DNA of 64,000 bases from VAZQ01 sp963725185 (GTDB taxonomy: Bacteria; Pseudomonadota; Alphaproteobacteria; Rhizobiales; Xanthobacteraceae): the NCBI GenBank assembly GCA_963725185.1, contig CAVRXO010000003.1:806001-870000 (forward strand), read 5' to 3'. Positions 42,889 through 52,941 of the stretch are shown one piece after another. The notes under the pieces are model-generated. The model saw only the letters and a program-made list of their open reading frames with translations, was not told where the DNA came from and did not search any database. Each line of letters opens with the position of its first letter. Within the stretch, counting starts at the first letter, position 1. Made by a program: the position numbers and the translations under genes.

Positions 42889-43170
42889 GGCCCACCTTTG
42901 TCCGTTGAATGTCGCGAAGGATAACTTCCTGGAACGGCGATGGTTTCAAAGAGAGCAGCCCGCGGGCATTGCCCCGCTCAATTTTGGCTGGTGACGCAGC
43001 GTCTCCACTGGGCGGCCGGCAGGGCCCGCTCGAGCGGTCGCCATCGACGCGAAAGCTCCTTTCTATGATAAAGTTCGCGGAACGCGTACAGACGGGATGC
43101 CAGCTTCAGGGCTGAATGATTTGTCTGCAACAAAGCCGGCAGTTCGCGGGCATCAGCGAGGAACCGAAAG

Positions 43171-43698
43171 GTGACCAATCCGGGCCGCAGGCCATCCCGT
43201 TTTCACATCCGCGCGGCGCTCGCGATCGCCTGTGCCGGCCTCATCGCAGGCTTCCTCGCCATCAACCTGGCGGCGAGCGCGCAAGATCAAAGCGCGGCCT
43301 CGGACAAGGACGTGATCTTCGCGCGCAAAGCGCTGAAGGACGTCATCTGCGATAAGATGGCCGAGATCGAAAGGATGATAGCGCTCGGGCGTATCGACCT
43401 CGACGACGTCCATGCGCGAGCGGATGCGATCTCGGTGATGTTGATGGCTTTCCCGCATCTCTTCCCGCCGAGCTCGAACCAATGGAAGCCCGACGCCGAT
43501 CAGGATCCGGCAACCGCCACGCTTGCGTCGCCGGAGCTGTGGACCCAGTTTCCGGATTTCTACCGGCAGGCGGCGGCGGCCTCCAAAGCCGCCTTCGACC
43601 TGAGCCGCGCCGGCACGATCGACGACGTCAAAACGCGCGCTCGGGAGCTGCGGATCGACTGCGACACCTGCCACGCACTGTATTTGGAGGATCAGTGA
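43171..43698 (+). CDS. Cytochrome c'-type protein
   Basis: 175 residues from GTG 43171. The N-terminal membrane or signal segment (ALAIACAGLIAGFLAINLAA) is followed by a four-helix-bundle pattern with DVIFARKALKDVICDKMAEI, HARADAISVMLMAFPHLFPP and a C-terminal CDTCH heme motif, the layout of cytochrome c' (heme near the C-terminus). Such proteins bind NO or carry electrons in the periplasm. The length fits the family plus signal. Confidence 0.75.
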   Translation: MTNPGRRPSRFHIRAALAIACAGLIAGFLAINLAASAQDQSAASDKDVIFARKALKDVICDKMAEIERMIALGRIDLDDVHARADAISVMLMAFPHLFPPSSNQWKPDADQDPATATLASPELWTQFPDFYRQAAAASKAAFDLSRAGTIDDVKTRARELRIDCDTCHALYLEDQ

Positions 43699-43839
43699 AC
43701 CAGCATGCTTCGCCGAGTGGCGACTTAGGAGCGGAGTTGCACGCGTAACCCGGCGTTAGTGACAGGATCAGCTGATCTCTTCTCTTCCGGGGGGTGATGC
43801 CGAACTCGACGCAGATTCCGGGATCCCGCCTGGAATTCA

Positions 43840-45752
43840 TCAACAGAAAATCTTGCCACCAAGTCGAGGGCCGGTAGCGCCGGGAGGACGGTGCAGCCTT
43901 CTGATAGCGACACACCCCTTGGGGACGATTTGGCAGCCATTAGGACCACAAGTTTGCTCCCCGGCCGTGCTAATGTTCTTGATGTTTTCTGGAGGGATGT
44001 CCACAGATTTTGGGAGCTTTATTTGGCCCACGTAGCGATCAGGACTTTCCGTCGCTTGCGGCGTCACCGGTTTGCTCGGATGCAGCATTGCCGTCGGCTT
44101 GGCGACGCAATTTCCCTGCGCATTAAGACGCTGTCCGCTTGAGCAGGTTTTCGCGATACAGCGGCCGTCACTTTCAAGTTGGCGAGCGTCGCATTCCAGT
44201 GGGCACACTCGGTCCGAGTTTCCGCGAATTGCATCGAGGAAATCGACTTCCGGCTCATTGGGCACCGAGGCCAGCTTGGCATATTTAGCGAATTTTTCGA
44301 TGGCCGACTTCATGTCGGCGCCCGGCCATTTGTCATCAAGCTTCCCTGAATAGCAGCCGACGCGCTTGAGCTCCTTTTTTATGTCCTCGATCAGCACCCC
44401 CTCGCCAAGAGGCACCGGCGTCGCCGTGGGCCGCGACCCGGCTTGCGGGTCAAGCATTGCAATCTGGGGAGGCAAGTCAGCGGGCTTCGTGCGCTCGGCC
44501 TCGGCCGCCCCCTTCGCGCGGCGCTCCTCCTCCGCGCGTTGCTGCGCAGCCTGCTGCTCTGCCTTCTGGCGCTCGACCTCGGCCGCGGCCTTGGCACGGC
44601 GCTCCTCCTCCGCACGTTGCAGCGCAGCCTGTTGCTCCGCCTTCTGCCGCTCCGCCTCGGCCGCCGCCTTCGCGCGGCGCTCCTCCTCCGCACGCTGAAG
44701 CGCGGCGGCTTGCTCGGCTTCACGCTCGGTCGCCGTCAACTTCGCGAGCTGCGCCTTCGCAAGATCGACGTAAAAGCCAGTCTTGTAGGTATTCAGAAAG
44801 GCGTCCCAGGCGTCTTTGGTCCCGATCTCCTTGGCCAGCTCGTAGTCGAGCCTCACCTCGGCCGACAGCAGCTTGCTTTGCTCAACCGGCTTGGGCTGGG
44901 GTTTTGGAGGAACCAGCGCGATGGCCTCCCCTCCAAGCGAGCCATACCAGAACGGCTCCTGCCGGTTGCCGGTCATTTTCTTGACCTCGTCCACGACCTG
45001 GCCGATCGCAAATCGTACGTCCAGTCCGGGCACGCTGAGGTTGTTCAGCAACGCTGTCGTGAACGGGCTGTGCTCGCCGCGCCCGTCGTCGGCGGTCGCT
45101 CCGGCCTTGGTGGCGTAAGCGATCAGCGTGTTGCTTTCCGTGGGCTCGAACTTCTGGCAAGACCCCTGGACACGGTACGCGAGGAGGCTTGGCGCCGCAT
45201 GGTCACGGCAAATGGATTGTCCCGGCAAGCATCGATAATGATGAGTTGCAGCCGGGTCGCCCCATCGACCGCTTGGAAGATCCGATCGAGCCCTATTGCT
45301 TCATCCTGCGCGTCCCGATCGCTCGCAAGCCGTGCGTCGACCGGGATCAAATAGTTGCTGCCGTTCAGCTCCAGGCCGTGTCCGGCAAAAAACACCACCG
45401 CAATATCGGCCCCATTGGCCGCGTCCTCGAATTCGCGGAGGGCGCGTTTGAACTCCAGATTGCTTACGTCGAGCCGCAGATCGACGACGTCGAACCCGGC
45501 GCCCTTGAACATCCGGGCCATAGCGGTCGCATCATTCGAAGGATTGGGCAGTCTCGGCACATTCTGGTAGCCGGAGTTTCCGACCAGCAGCGCGACCCGC
45601 CTGTCGGCCAAGGCCGCGTTGCCCGAAATGGCCAGGAAAAAGAGGCCCGCGACGAGAGCCGAAACCGGGACCAAGCGCCGAGACAAAACTTTCCAGCCCC
45701 GAAAGGGCTCAAGGCAACATACGATCCGAGAATGCGCCTTTGTGGAAATCAT
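43840..45752 (-). pseudogene. Caspase-like (peptidase C14) protein with coiled-coil repeats, one frameshift
   Basis: From ATG 45752: signal/membrane segment (LVPVSALVAGLFFLAISG), then the p20-like domain RRVALLVGNSGYQNVPRLPN with His125 in AVVFFAGHGLELNGSNYLIP and Cys176 in IIIDACRDNPF, the catalytic pair. Near 45150 the frame shifts, and the caspase end continues (TLIAYATKAGATADDGRGEH, SPFTTALLNNL). A Gln/Glu/Arg coiled coil follows, with three tandem copies of a 26-27 residue unit (AALQRAEEERRAKAAAEAER). The final Cys-rich region has CPLECDARQLESDGRCIAKT. It is probably exported, given the signal, or membrane-anchored. It is divergent from the SUMF1-fold gene. Confidence 0.8.
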
Positions 45753-45926
45753 GATGTCGATGCCGGCGAAGACAAGGCTCAACACTGATTTAGCACCGCG
45801 GGACTTGGATGACCCTACCGGTTCTGCCACAATTACGCAATCTTTGGCCATCCTTGGTCGGCGTCTAGCCGCGGCGCTGCCCGTAGCGATCCCGGCCCTC
45901 CCTTCCGGGCCTCCTGCTAGAAAGAC

Positions 45927-46904
45927 ATGAAAACCCGCACTCACATATCGGGGATTATCGCCTGCGCGCTGATTTCCATCGCTCCCCTGGTGCAACCCTA
46001 TGCCCATGCGCGGCCGGCGCTGCTGAAGCTGGAAACCCGGATCGCCGAACTCAAAGCCAAGACGGCGGCGTTGGTCGCGGCCGAGCGGCCGCGTCTGGAT
46101 GCCCTGTCGCCGCAACAGCGCCTCTCGGCGCCCCCCGCGATCTGGCGGGTGCCCGACGCACTCACGGAATTCAGGGACTGCGCCCGCTGTCCGCGGATGG
46201 TCGTGATACCGGCCGGCGAATTCACCATGGGCTCGCCGGACTCCGAACCGTTTCGCGGAGCGGAGACCCAGCACCGGGTCACCTTTGCGGCTGCCTTCGC
46301 GGTCAGCAAATTCACGATCACTTTCGACGAATGGGGCGCCTGCGTGAAGGACGGCGGTTGCGGCGGCTACCGGCCGGACGACCAGCATTGGGGGCGCGGA
46401 AAGCGTCCGGTCATCGATATCTCCTGGGACAATGCCAAGGCCTACGTTGAATGGCTCGCCCGCAGGACCGGCAAGCCCTATCGCCTGCTGTCCGAAGCGG
46501 AGTGGGAATACGCCGCGCGCGCAGGGACCACGACGGCCTATGCGACCGGCAACACCATCTCGCCGCGCCAGGCGAACTACGACGGCAGCGCGGACGGGTC
46601 GGGCCCCTCGGACGCGAACCGGCGGAAGACCATGCCGGTCGGGAGCTTCCCGGCCAACGCGTTCGGGCTTCACGACATGCACGGCAACGTCTCGCAATGG
46701 GTGGAGGATTGCTGGCACGACGACTACACGGCGATGGCGCCGACCGACGGCTCGGCCTGGCTGGAGGACAGCTGCGACGGCGGCGTGCTGCGCGGCGGGT
46801 CGTGGGAAGACTCGGATGTCGAGCTTCGTTCGGCTGCCCGCACCGGGGAATTCAAGGACAAGTCGTCCTACGCCGACGGCCTGCGCATCGCGAGAAGCCT
46901 CTGA
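45927..46904 (+). CDS. SUMF1/FGE-fold (formylglycine-generating-enzyme-like) protein
   Basis: 325 residues with a signal peptide (GIIACALISIAPLVQPYAHA). After a helical segment (residues about 30-70) comes the SUMF1 domain: MVVIPAGEFTMGSPDSE, VSKFTITFDEWGACV, YRLLSEAEWEYAARAGTTTA, GLHDMHGNVSQWVEDCW and GGVLRGGSWEDSDVELRSAA. The cysteine pair used by true formylglycine-generating enzymes near the C-terminus (CxxxxC before AAR) is not present, so this is more likely a binding domain of the C-type lectin-like fold. It is divergent from the caspase-like gene with 174 bases between; in many bacteria these two domains are fused or paired. Confidence 0.8.
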   Translation: MKTRTHISGIIACALISIAPLVQPYAHARPALLKLETRIAELKAKTAALVAAERPRLDALSPQQRLSAPPAIWRVPDALTEFRDCARCPRMVVIPAGEFTMGSPDSEPFRGAETQHRVTFAAAFAVSKFTITFDEWGACVKDGGCGGYRPDDQHWGRGKRPVIDISWDNAKAYVEWLARRTGKPYRLLSEAEWEYAARAGTTTAYATGNTISPRQANYDGSADGSGPSDANRRKTMPVGSFPANAFGLHDMHGNVSQWVEDCWHDDYTAMAPTDGSAWLEDSCDGGVLRGGSWEDSDVELRSAARTGEFKDKSSYADGLRIARSL

Positions 46905-47205
46905 GCGCTCAGACTGCCATTCCGGCATCGAGCGGCTTTACGAGCCGTTCTTGAAGACGACATCTTCTCTCGCTATTCGACACATCCCGCGGTAAGGAAC
47001 GGCAGCTTCGCCATCCTACCCCTTGGGCGCGCGCGTCGCTCCGGCCCAAACAGAAGGGGTCGCCCGAGGGTCCCGCCAGGCCCGAATGGCCGCGGCAGCC
47101 ACGCGGGCGCCGGCACCGCGCGCAAATCGTGTGGAAGCACAAGAGTTCTGCTATTCCACCCGAAAGAAAGATTGCGGTCGTGACCGCATTGCGAATTGAG
47201 CCTGC
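46905..47205. other. Intergenic region
   Basis: About 300 bases, no gene recognised. It is AT-richer near 47150-47215 just before the channel gene, where a promoter is expected. Confidence 0.4.
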
Positions 47206-48990
47206 ATGTTAAGTCCCCCGAACACTGCACCTTCACAGCGTCTTTTCTTCGGTTTTGAAGTCCCCCGGCCGCTGCGCGCCCTGGTTCGGGCGCGTGAATG
47301 GAGCCTTACCCTGTTGGGCGCCGTGGCCGGCGCCCTGGCAGGCCTGGTGGTCGCCGCCATGAGCCTGGGCGTCACCATGCTGCATGCGCTGTTGTTCGGG
47401 GTGCCGGCCGGCCAACGTCTGTCCTCGTTGAGCTCGCTCGACCCCTATATCGCCCTGACGGTGACGAGCCTTGGCGGGCTCATGTTCGGCACCGTGGTTT
47501 ACGGGCTCGCGCGCTGGCGGCCGCTGCGCGAGGTCGACCCGATCGAGGCCAATGCGCTCCACGGCGGCCGCATGTCGCTGTTCGGAAGCCTCAGCGTGGC
47601 CCTGCAAACGGTCTGGTCGAGCGGCGTGGGCGCCTCGGTCGGACTGGAAGCCGGCTATACGCAGCTGGCGAGCGCAATTGCATCACGGATGGGCCAGGCC
47701 TTTCGCCTGCGGCGCCGGGATTTGCGCCTGCTCGTGGGCTGCGGGGCGGCAGGCGCAATCGCCGGCGCGTTCGGCGCCCCCCTGGCGGGAGCGTTCTATG
47801 CCTTCGAGCTCATCATCGGGAGCTATTCGGTCGCGAGCCTGGCGCCGGTCGGAATTGCCGCGCTGGTCGGCTATTCGGTCGCCAATCTGCTCGACCCGGC
47901 CTCGCTCGGAATCGGCGCCCTCTATGTCTCCCATGTCGACACCCGCGATCTCGCCATGGCGGGCGTGGTCGGGCTGGTGGCGGCCGGGGCCGGCATCGCG
48001 CTCATGTACGGGGTCTCGCAGTGCGAGGCCGCGCTGATCTGGCTGCGCCTGCCGACCTATCTGCGGCCGGCGCTCGGCGGCCTCGTGGTCGGAGCGCTCG
48101 CGCTCGTCAGCCCGCAGGTTCTCTCCTCCGGCCACGGCGCCATCCACATGGCGGCCATGATCGATAGTCCGCTTCGCAATGTCCTGCTGCTGTTTCTGCT
48201 CAAGGCGGCGGCGTCGATGGTGTCGCTCGGCTCGGGCTTCCGCGGCGGATTGTTCTTTGCCTCGCTGTTGCTCGGCGCCCTCGGGGGACGCCTGTTCGCG
48301 GAGGCGTTTTCGGTCGCCTGGCCCGCGTTCGCCTTGGATCCGCATGTCTATGCCATCATCGGCATGGGCGCATTCTCGGTATCCGTCATCGGCGGTCCGC
48401 TCACCATGACCTTCATCGCGCTGGAAACCACCGGCGATCTGTGGCTCACCACCGCCGTCCTGGTCGCCGTCATCGTGTCGGCGCAGGTCACGCGCGAGGC
48501 GTTCGGCTATTCGTTCGCGACCTGGCGATTCCATCTGCGCGGCGAGAGCATACGCAGCGCCGCGGACGTCGGCTGGCTGCGCGATCTGACGGTCCGGCGC
48601 ATGATGCGCCCGGACGTGCGCACGGTACCGGCGAACACCACCCTATCGCGGTTCCGCACCGCCTTTCCGCTCGGCTCCAACACCCACGTCGTGGCCGTCG
48701 ACGAGAACAAGCATTACGCCGGCATCGCCAGCGTGGCGGAAGCGCACGCCGCCGAGCTCGAGGATACGAAGCCCATTCGCGACATTCTCCATTTCACCGA
48801 TGCAATGCTGCTGCCGACCATGACGGTCAAGGAGGCGGTGGCCGCATTCGACAAGGCCGAGGCCGAGGCCTTGGCCGTCATCCAATCGCGCGAAAGCCGC
48901 AATGTGATCGGGCTCCTGTCGGAAGCACATGCGCTAAGGCGCTATTCGGAGGAGCTCGAGATGCGGCGGCGGGAGTTGATCGGCGAATGA
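47206..48990 (+). CDS. ClC-family chloride channel/antiporter with CBS-like tail
   Basis: 594 residues, inner membrane. The selectivity motifs are recognisable: GVGASVGLEAGYTQ (first), GSGFRGGLFFASLLLGALGG (the GxFxP region, here with Gly-Leu-Phe-Phe) and an inner helix with GAPLAGAFYAFELI. From about residue 455 the cytoplasmic tail has two CBS-type halves (RRMMRPDVRTVPANTTLSRF, then MTVKEAVAAFDKAEAEALAV and RNVIGLLSEAHAL). CBS pairs bind adenine nucleotides and gate the channel. The usual gating Glu of CLC antiporters in GREGP is not obvious, so channel against exchanger is open. Confidence 0.85.
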   Translation: MLSPPNTAPSQRLFFGFEVPRPLRALVRAREWSLTLLGAVAGALAGLVVAAMSLGVTMLHALLFGVPAGQRLSSLSSLDPYIALTVTSLGGLMFGTVVYGLARWRPLREVDPIEANALHGGRMSLFGSLSVALQTVWSSGVGASVGLEAGYTQLASAIASRMGQAFRLRRRDLRLLVGCGAAGAIAGAFGAPLAGAFYAFELIIGSYSVASLAPVGIAALVGYSVANLLDPASLGIGALYVSHVDTRDLAMAGVVGLVAAGAGIALMYGVSQCEAALIWLRLPTYLRPALGGLVVGALALVSPQVLSSGHGAIHMAAMIDSPLRNVLLLFLLKAAASMVSLGSGFRGGLFFASLLLGALGGRLFAEAFSVAWPAFALDPHVYAIIGMGAFSVSVIGGPLTMTFIALETTGDLWLTTAVLVAVIVSAQVTREAFGYSFATWRFHLRGESIRSAADVGWLRDLTVRRMMRPDVRTVPANTTLSRFRTAFPLGSNTHVVAVDENKHYAGIASVAEAHAAELEDTKPIRDILHFTDAMLLPTMTVKEAVAAFDKAEAEALAVIQSRESRNVIGLLSEAHALRRYSEELEMRRRELIGE

Positions 48991-49059
48991 ACCGTTCGAG
49001 CAACGTCGATTGCCGCTTTCCGGCCAAGCGATCGCGGTTCTGCCAGAAGGGTGGTCTTC

Positions 49060-49575
49060 CTAATCGCTGTCGGTGAAGACGAGGGATTGCTGGAACCGGA
49101 TGGCGTCGGCTGTGCTGCTGTGCGCAAGCACCCTGCCCTCGATCTGATAAAGGCGCCGGTCGTGAAAGAATACCGCGACCGATGAATGGCTGCCGTCCGG
49201 TGCCTGGATGCTCAGCTGACGCCCGAACACCCGGCTGATGCGGTGTGGTATGTCGAGCTTGATCTCGCCGTCTTGCGACAACACCTTGATCGCGTGGTCG
49301 ATGACAGCGCTTTCCTCCAGGGTAGCATTCGACAGATCGACGATCGTCACCTTGAACATGCCGTTGGCGGCTGCGACGGAATAGACCCGGGCCGGCGCCG
49401 CGCGGCCGTCGGCGGCCTGGTAGACCGTGTTCTCGATCCTGGGTTCGGCAGGAAAAGCGACCGTGAAGGCGTAATCGGGATAGCTGAATTCCTTCCAGCT
49501 CTGAGCAGCGGCCGGGCTGCTGACGACAAACGCCGCGAGAGCGAGGGCGATCAGGCGCATCTGTTGTTTTGCCAT
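49060..49575 (-). CDS. Small secreted hypothetical protein
   Basis: 171 residues from ATG 49575 (ATG 49560 is also possible). A signal peptide (LIALALAAFVVSSPAAAQ) is followed by WKEFSYPDYAFTVAFPAEPR, a pattern found at the start of many rhizobial secreted proteins of unknown role, and by RVYSVAAANGMFKVTIVDLS. No catalytic motif is recognised. It is convergent with the ClC gene. Confidence 0.65.
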   Translation of the reverse strand: MAKQQMRLIALALAAFVVSSPAAAQSWKEFSYPDYAFTVAFPAEPRIENTVYQAADGRAAPARVYSVAAANGMFKVTIVDLSNATLEESAVIDHAIKVLSQDGEIKLDIPHRISRVFGRQLSIQAPDGSHSSVAVFFHDRRLYQIEGRVLAHSSTADAIRFQQSLVFTDSD

Positions 49576-50069
49576 ACCGCATTGTCGCATGCGCGGGCAC
49601 GGGAGGAAACCCCAAACTCGGGGCTCGAGGCATGGGATCGCCCCCGGCCGATGGCCTCGCCATCCCGCAAGAGACCGTGTGAAGGAATTGCCACATCCGC
49701 TCATTCCCGCACCTGCGAAAGCGGGGGCCGGGATGAGCGGGTGGAGCGGCTCGTCCTTCATCAGTTTTGTTCACACGCTCAAGAGCGGGCCGCCCGATCT
49801 GCAAGACCGAACAGTGCGGGGCTCGCCGACGGTTAACGATGACCTAATTCCAGATCGAACCGGCTTCGGTGCAAGCGAAGCTGCCTGAAGGAGCGAGCCT
49901 TGCCTCCCAATCATCCAGAGGGCGTCCGGCAGGCCACCCAAGGCTGACCCGCTTGCGGTTGCGTTGTCCTGCCTGAGGCATCCTCTAAAGAGGTAGGTAA
50001 TCAATTACACGTAGAATTATCGGACCCAACGCCCGGTTATTGGCTGCCTCGACGCCCCAGAGCTTCCGC
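49576..50069. other. Intergenic region with palindromic repeat
   Basis: No gene recognised. Near 49697-49742 CCGCTCATTCCCG pairs with CGGGATGAGCGG across a short GC-rich spacer; the same repeat class stands near 41460. Confidence 0.5.
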
Positions 50070-52739
50070 ATGTCTCGATGGATCCGCGCCTTCGCCCAGA
50101 CCACGACCTATTTGGGCGTGACCATGATCGTCGCCATCTGGGGCGGGGTCTATTTCCTCACCAATGAAGCATATGATCGCGCCTATGAAGACGGGCTCCG
50201 GCAGGGCAGCAATCTGGCCCACATTTTCGAAGAGTATATCTCGCGGACGATCAAGGGTACGGACGCCGAGCTCCTGGTCCTGCGAAAGCTGTACCAACAA
50301 GATCCTGCACATTTCGACTTGAACCACTGGATCGACAGCACGACGACGCGAAATAACTTGACCGTGCACTTCTCGATCACCGGGGCCGATGAAATCATCA
50401 GGCTGTCGAGCCTCGGGCCGGTCCGCTCCACGGTCGATATCAGCGATCGGGAGCCTTACCGTGCGCAGCGCGACTCGACGACGGACGAGCTCTACATCAG
50501 CAAACCTTCCATCGGCCTTCTGTCCGGCAAGCCATCGATTCAATTGACGCGACGGCTATCGACCCCGCAGGGATCGTTCGGCGGCATCATCGGGACCTCC
50601 CTCGACATCGTCGAGCTCGAGAAGATCTACAATTCCATCGACATCGGCCCGGGGGGGATCATCGCTCTCGTCGGCTTGGACGGGATCATTCGCCTCCGCA
50701 GCGCCCGCAACGTCGCAGCCGGGGGATTCGTGGGCCAATCGGTATCCGGCCGAACAATGCTCGGGCTGGTCCCGCAACAACCCGCCGGAAGCTTCTGGAA
50801 CACGAGGAACACCACGACTCTCGAAGGGGTCAAGCGGCTGATCTCCTACCGCGCCGTCGACGGACTGCCCTTGGTCGCCACCGTGGGACTGGCCGAAAGC
50901 GACATCTTCGAGCAGGCCGTTTTGACCGCGCGCAAATATGATCAGATCGGCTTTTTTCTGACCGCCATCGTGCTGTTCGCGATCGCCATCGGGGTGCGCC
51001 GCCAGCACAATCTCGCGGCGGCGACCGCGGCCCTCGAGCAATCCAAGCGGTCGCTGGAGCAAACGAACGTACTGTTCGACACGGCGCTCAAGAACATGGC
51101 GCACGGCCTGTGCATGTTCGATGGCGATCAGCGTCTGGTGGTTTGCAACACACGCTACGGCGAGATGTACGGGCTGCCGGCGGACCTGACCAAACCCGGC
51201 ACCACGCTGCGCGCCATCCTGGAGGCGCGCGTGGCGATGGGCTGCTGTCCGCGTGACGCGGAACACTATGTGGAGGAGCGTCTGGAAGCGGTCGCCAAAT
51301 CGCAGCCCTATTATTCCATGAACGAGCTGCGCGACGGCCGCGTGTTCGCGGTCAGCCATCAGCCGATGCGGGATGGAGGCTGGGTCGCCATCCACCAGGA
51401 CATCACGGCGCAAAGGGAGGCCGAGACGCAGATCGCCTACCTGGCCCGCCACGATGTCCTGACCGATCTCTGCAATCGTGCGGTCCTGCGCGAGAGAATG
51501 GAGGAAAGCCTGGCCCGCCTGCGCCGCAGTGGCAAGACCTTCAACCTGTTCATGCTGGACCTCGATATCTTCAAAGCGGTCAATGATTCGTTGGGGCATC
51601 CGGTCGGCGACGAACTGCTCAAGGTGGTGGCACGCCGCGTGGTGGCTTGTCTGCCCGAGACCGACACGGTCGCGCGGCTCGGTGGCGACGAATTTGCGGT
51701 GCTGGCCGCGGTCGAGGGAGATCAGCGTGAAGCCGCCGCCGCGACCGCAGAACGGCTGCTGGAGGCAGTGTCGGCTCCATATGCGTTCGACGATCATCGA
51801 GTCGACATCTCGACCAGCATCGGCATCGCGCTTGCGCCGGAGCACGGAACCGATGTCGACCAACTGATCAAGAGCGCCGATTTGGCCCTCTACAAAGCCA
51901 AGATCGGCGGCCGCAATGCCTACCGCCTTTTTGAAGCCACCATGGGGGCGGATGCGGACGCGCGCCGCGCCCTCGAGATCGATCTGCGCAACGCGCTCAC
52001 GTGCGGCGAGTTCGAGCTTAACTATCATCCCATCGTCGGCATCAGGACGAACGAGATCGCCAATATGGAGGCGCTCATCCGTTGGCGCCATCCGGTGCGT
52101 GGTCCGATCGCGCCGGCCGATTTCATCCCGCTGGCCGAAGAGAGCGGCCTGATCACCCCGATCGGAGAATGGGTCCTGCGCCAAGCCTGTGCCGACGCCG
52201 CCACCTGGCCGCCGCAGTGCAAGGTCGCCGCCAATCTCTCGCCGGTGCAGTTCCGACGCGGCAACCTGACCGACACCATCTCCCACATCCTGGCCGAATC
52301 GGGCTTGCCGCCGGAACGCCTGATGCTGGAGATCACCAAATCGGTCCTGATGCAGGGCAGCGCCGAGAATCTGGCGACCTTGCATCAGCTGCGAAAGCTC
52401 GGCATTTGCATCGTCCTCGACGATTTCGGTACCGGCTATTCCTCGCTGAGTTATCTGCGCTTGTTCCCGTTCGACCAGATCAAGATCGATCGGTCGTTTG
52501 TGAGCGAGCTGTCGAGCAACGCAGATTGTGCCGCGATCGTGGCTGCGGTCGCCAATCTGGGCCGCAGCCTGCGCGTCGACACGGTCGCCGAGGGCGTTGA
52601 AACCGAGGACCAGCTCATGCTCGCGCGCGCCGCCGGCTGCACCCATGTGCAAGGCTTCCTGTTTGGACGCCCCTGCCGCGTGGGGGAGCTCGACTTCCCA
52701 AGCCTTGCCGCGCAAAGGCGGGACGGAGAAGCGGCATAG
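50070..52739 (+). CDS. Membrane-bound GGDEF-EAL cyclic-di-GMP signalling protein
   Basis: 889 residues from ATG 50070. Two membrane helices (residues about 13-32 and 295-312) flank a periplasmic dCache/PDC-like sensor (DISDREPYRAQRDSTTDELY and SRTMLG-type motifs). A short PAS-like domain follows (NMAHGLCMFDGDQRLVVCNT). The GGDEF domain keeps RLGGDEF and DIFKAVNDSLGHPVGDELL. The EAL domain keeps MEALIRWRHP, NLSPVQF, DDFGTGYSSLSYL and TVAEGVET, but in the LEITE motif the second Glu is Lys (LEITKS). Both cyclase and phosphodiesterase activity are possible, with the Lys change a reason for caution on the latter. No cognate target is adjacent. Confidence 0.9.
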   Translation: MSRWIRAFAQTTTYLGVTMIVAIWGGVYFLTNEAYDRAYEDGLRQGSNLAHIFEEYISRTIKGTDAELLVLRKLYQQDPAHFDLNHWIDSTTTRNNLTVHFSITGADEIIRLSSLGPVRSTVDISDREPYRAQRDSTTDELYISKPSIGLLSGKPSIQLTRRLSTPQGSFGGIIGTSLDIVELEKIYNSIDIGPGGIIALVGLDGIIRLRSARNVAAGGFVGQSVSGRTMLGLVPQQPAGSFWNTRNTTTLEGVKRLISYRAVDGLPLVATVGLAESDIFEQAVLTARKYDQIGFFLTAIVLFAIAIGVRRQHNLAAATAALEQSKRSLEQTNVLFDTALKNMAHGLCMFDGDQRLVVCNTRYGEMYGLPADLTKPGTTLRAILEARVAMGCCPRDAEHYVEERLEAVAKSQPYYSMNELRDGRVFAVSHQPMRDGGWVAIHQDITAQREAETQIAYLARHDVLTDLCNRAVLRERMEESLARLRRSGKTFNLFMLDLDIFKAVNDSLGHPVGDELLKVVARRVVACLPETDTVARLGGDEFAVLAAVEGDQREAAAATAERLLEAVSAPYAFDDHRVDISTSIGIALAPEHGTDVDQLIKSADLALYKAKIGGRNAYRLFEATMGADADARRALEIDLRNALTCGEFELNYHPIVGIRTNEIANMEALIRWRHPVRGPIAPADFIPLAEESGLITPIGEWVLRQACADAATWPPQCKVAANLSPVQFRRGNLTDTISHILAESGLPPERLMLEITKSVLMQGSAENLATLHQLRKLGICIVLDDFGTGYSSLSYLRLFPFDQIKIDRSFVSELSSNADCAAIVAAVANLGRSLRVDTVAEGVETEDQLMLARAAGCTHVQGFLFGRPCRVGELDFPSLAAQRRDGEAA

Positions 52740-52941
52740 TTCGCCCTATCAGGAGCGCCGGCGCCGATTGGGCCGGCCCTTGTGGTTGAGGTGCTCAAGC
52801 CCTGCACCCGCAGCATCGCCGCTCTCCCCGTCCTTCCGCGCGGCTCCGGCTAGTGACATAATCGCCCGTGCCGGCTATCGCCGGCCCGGATACACGCCTG
52901 TGATCCGTGCTCAAGTTCCGAGAAACCCAGGGAGGATATAG

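Noticed and set aside
44500..44720. Tandem DNA repeats that looked like an intergenic minisatellite
   Set aside because: They are the coding repeats of the coiled-coil region in the caspase-like protein on the minus strand.
50556..52715. 719-codon open frame antisense to the GGDEF-EAL gene
   Set aside because: No motifs; the plus strand has intact GGDEF and EAL domains.
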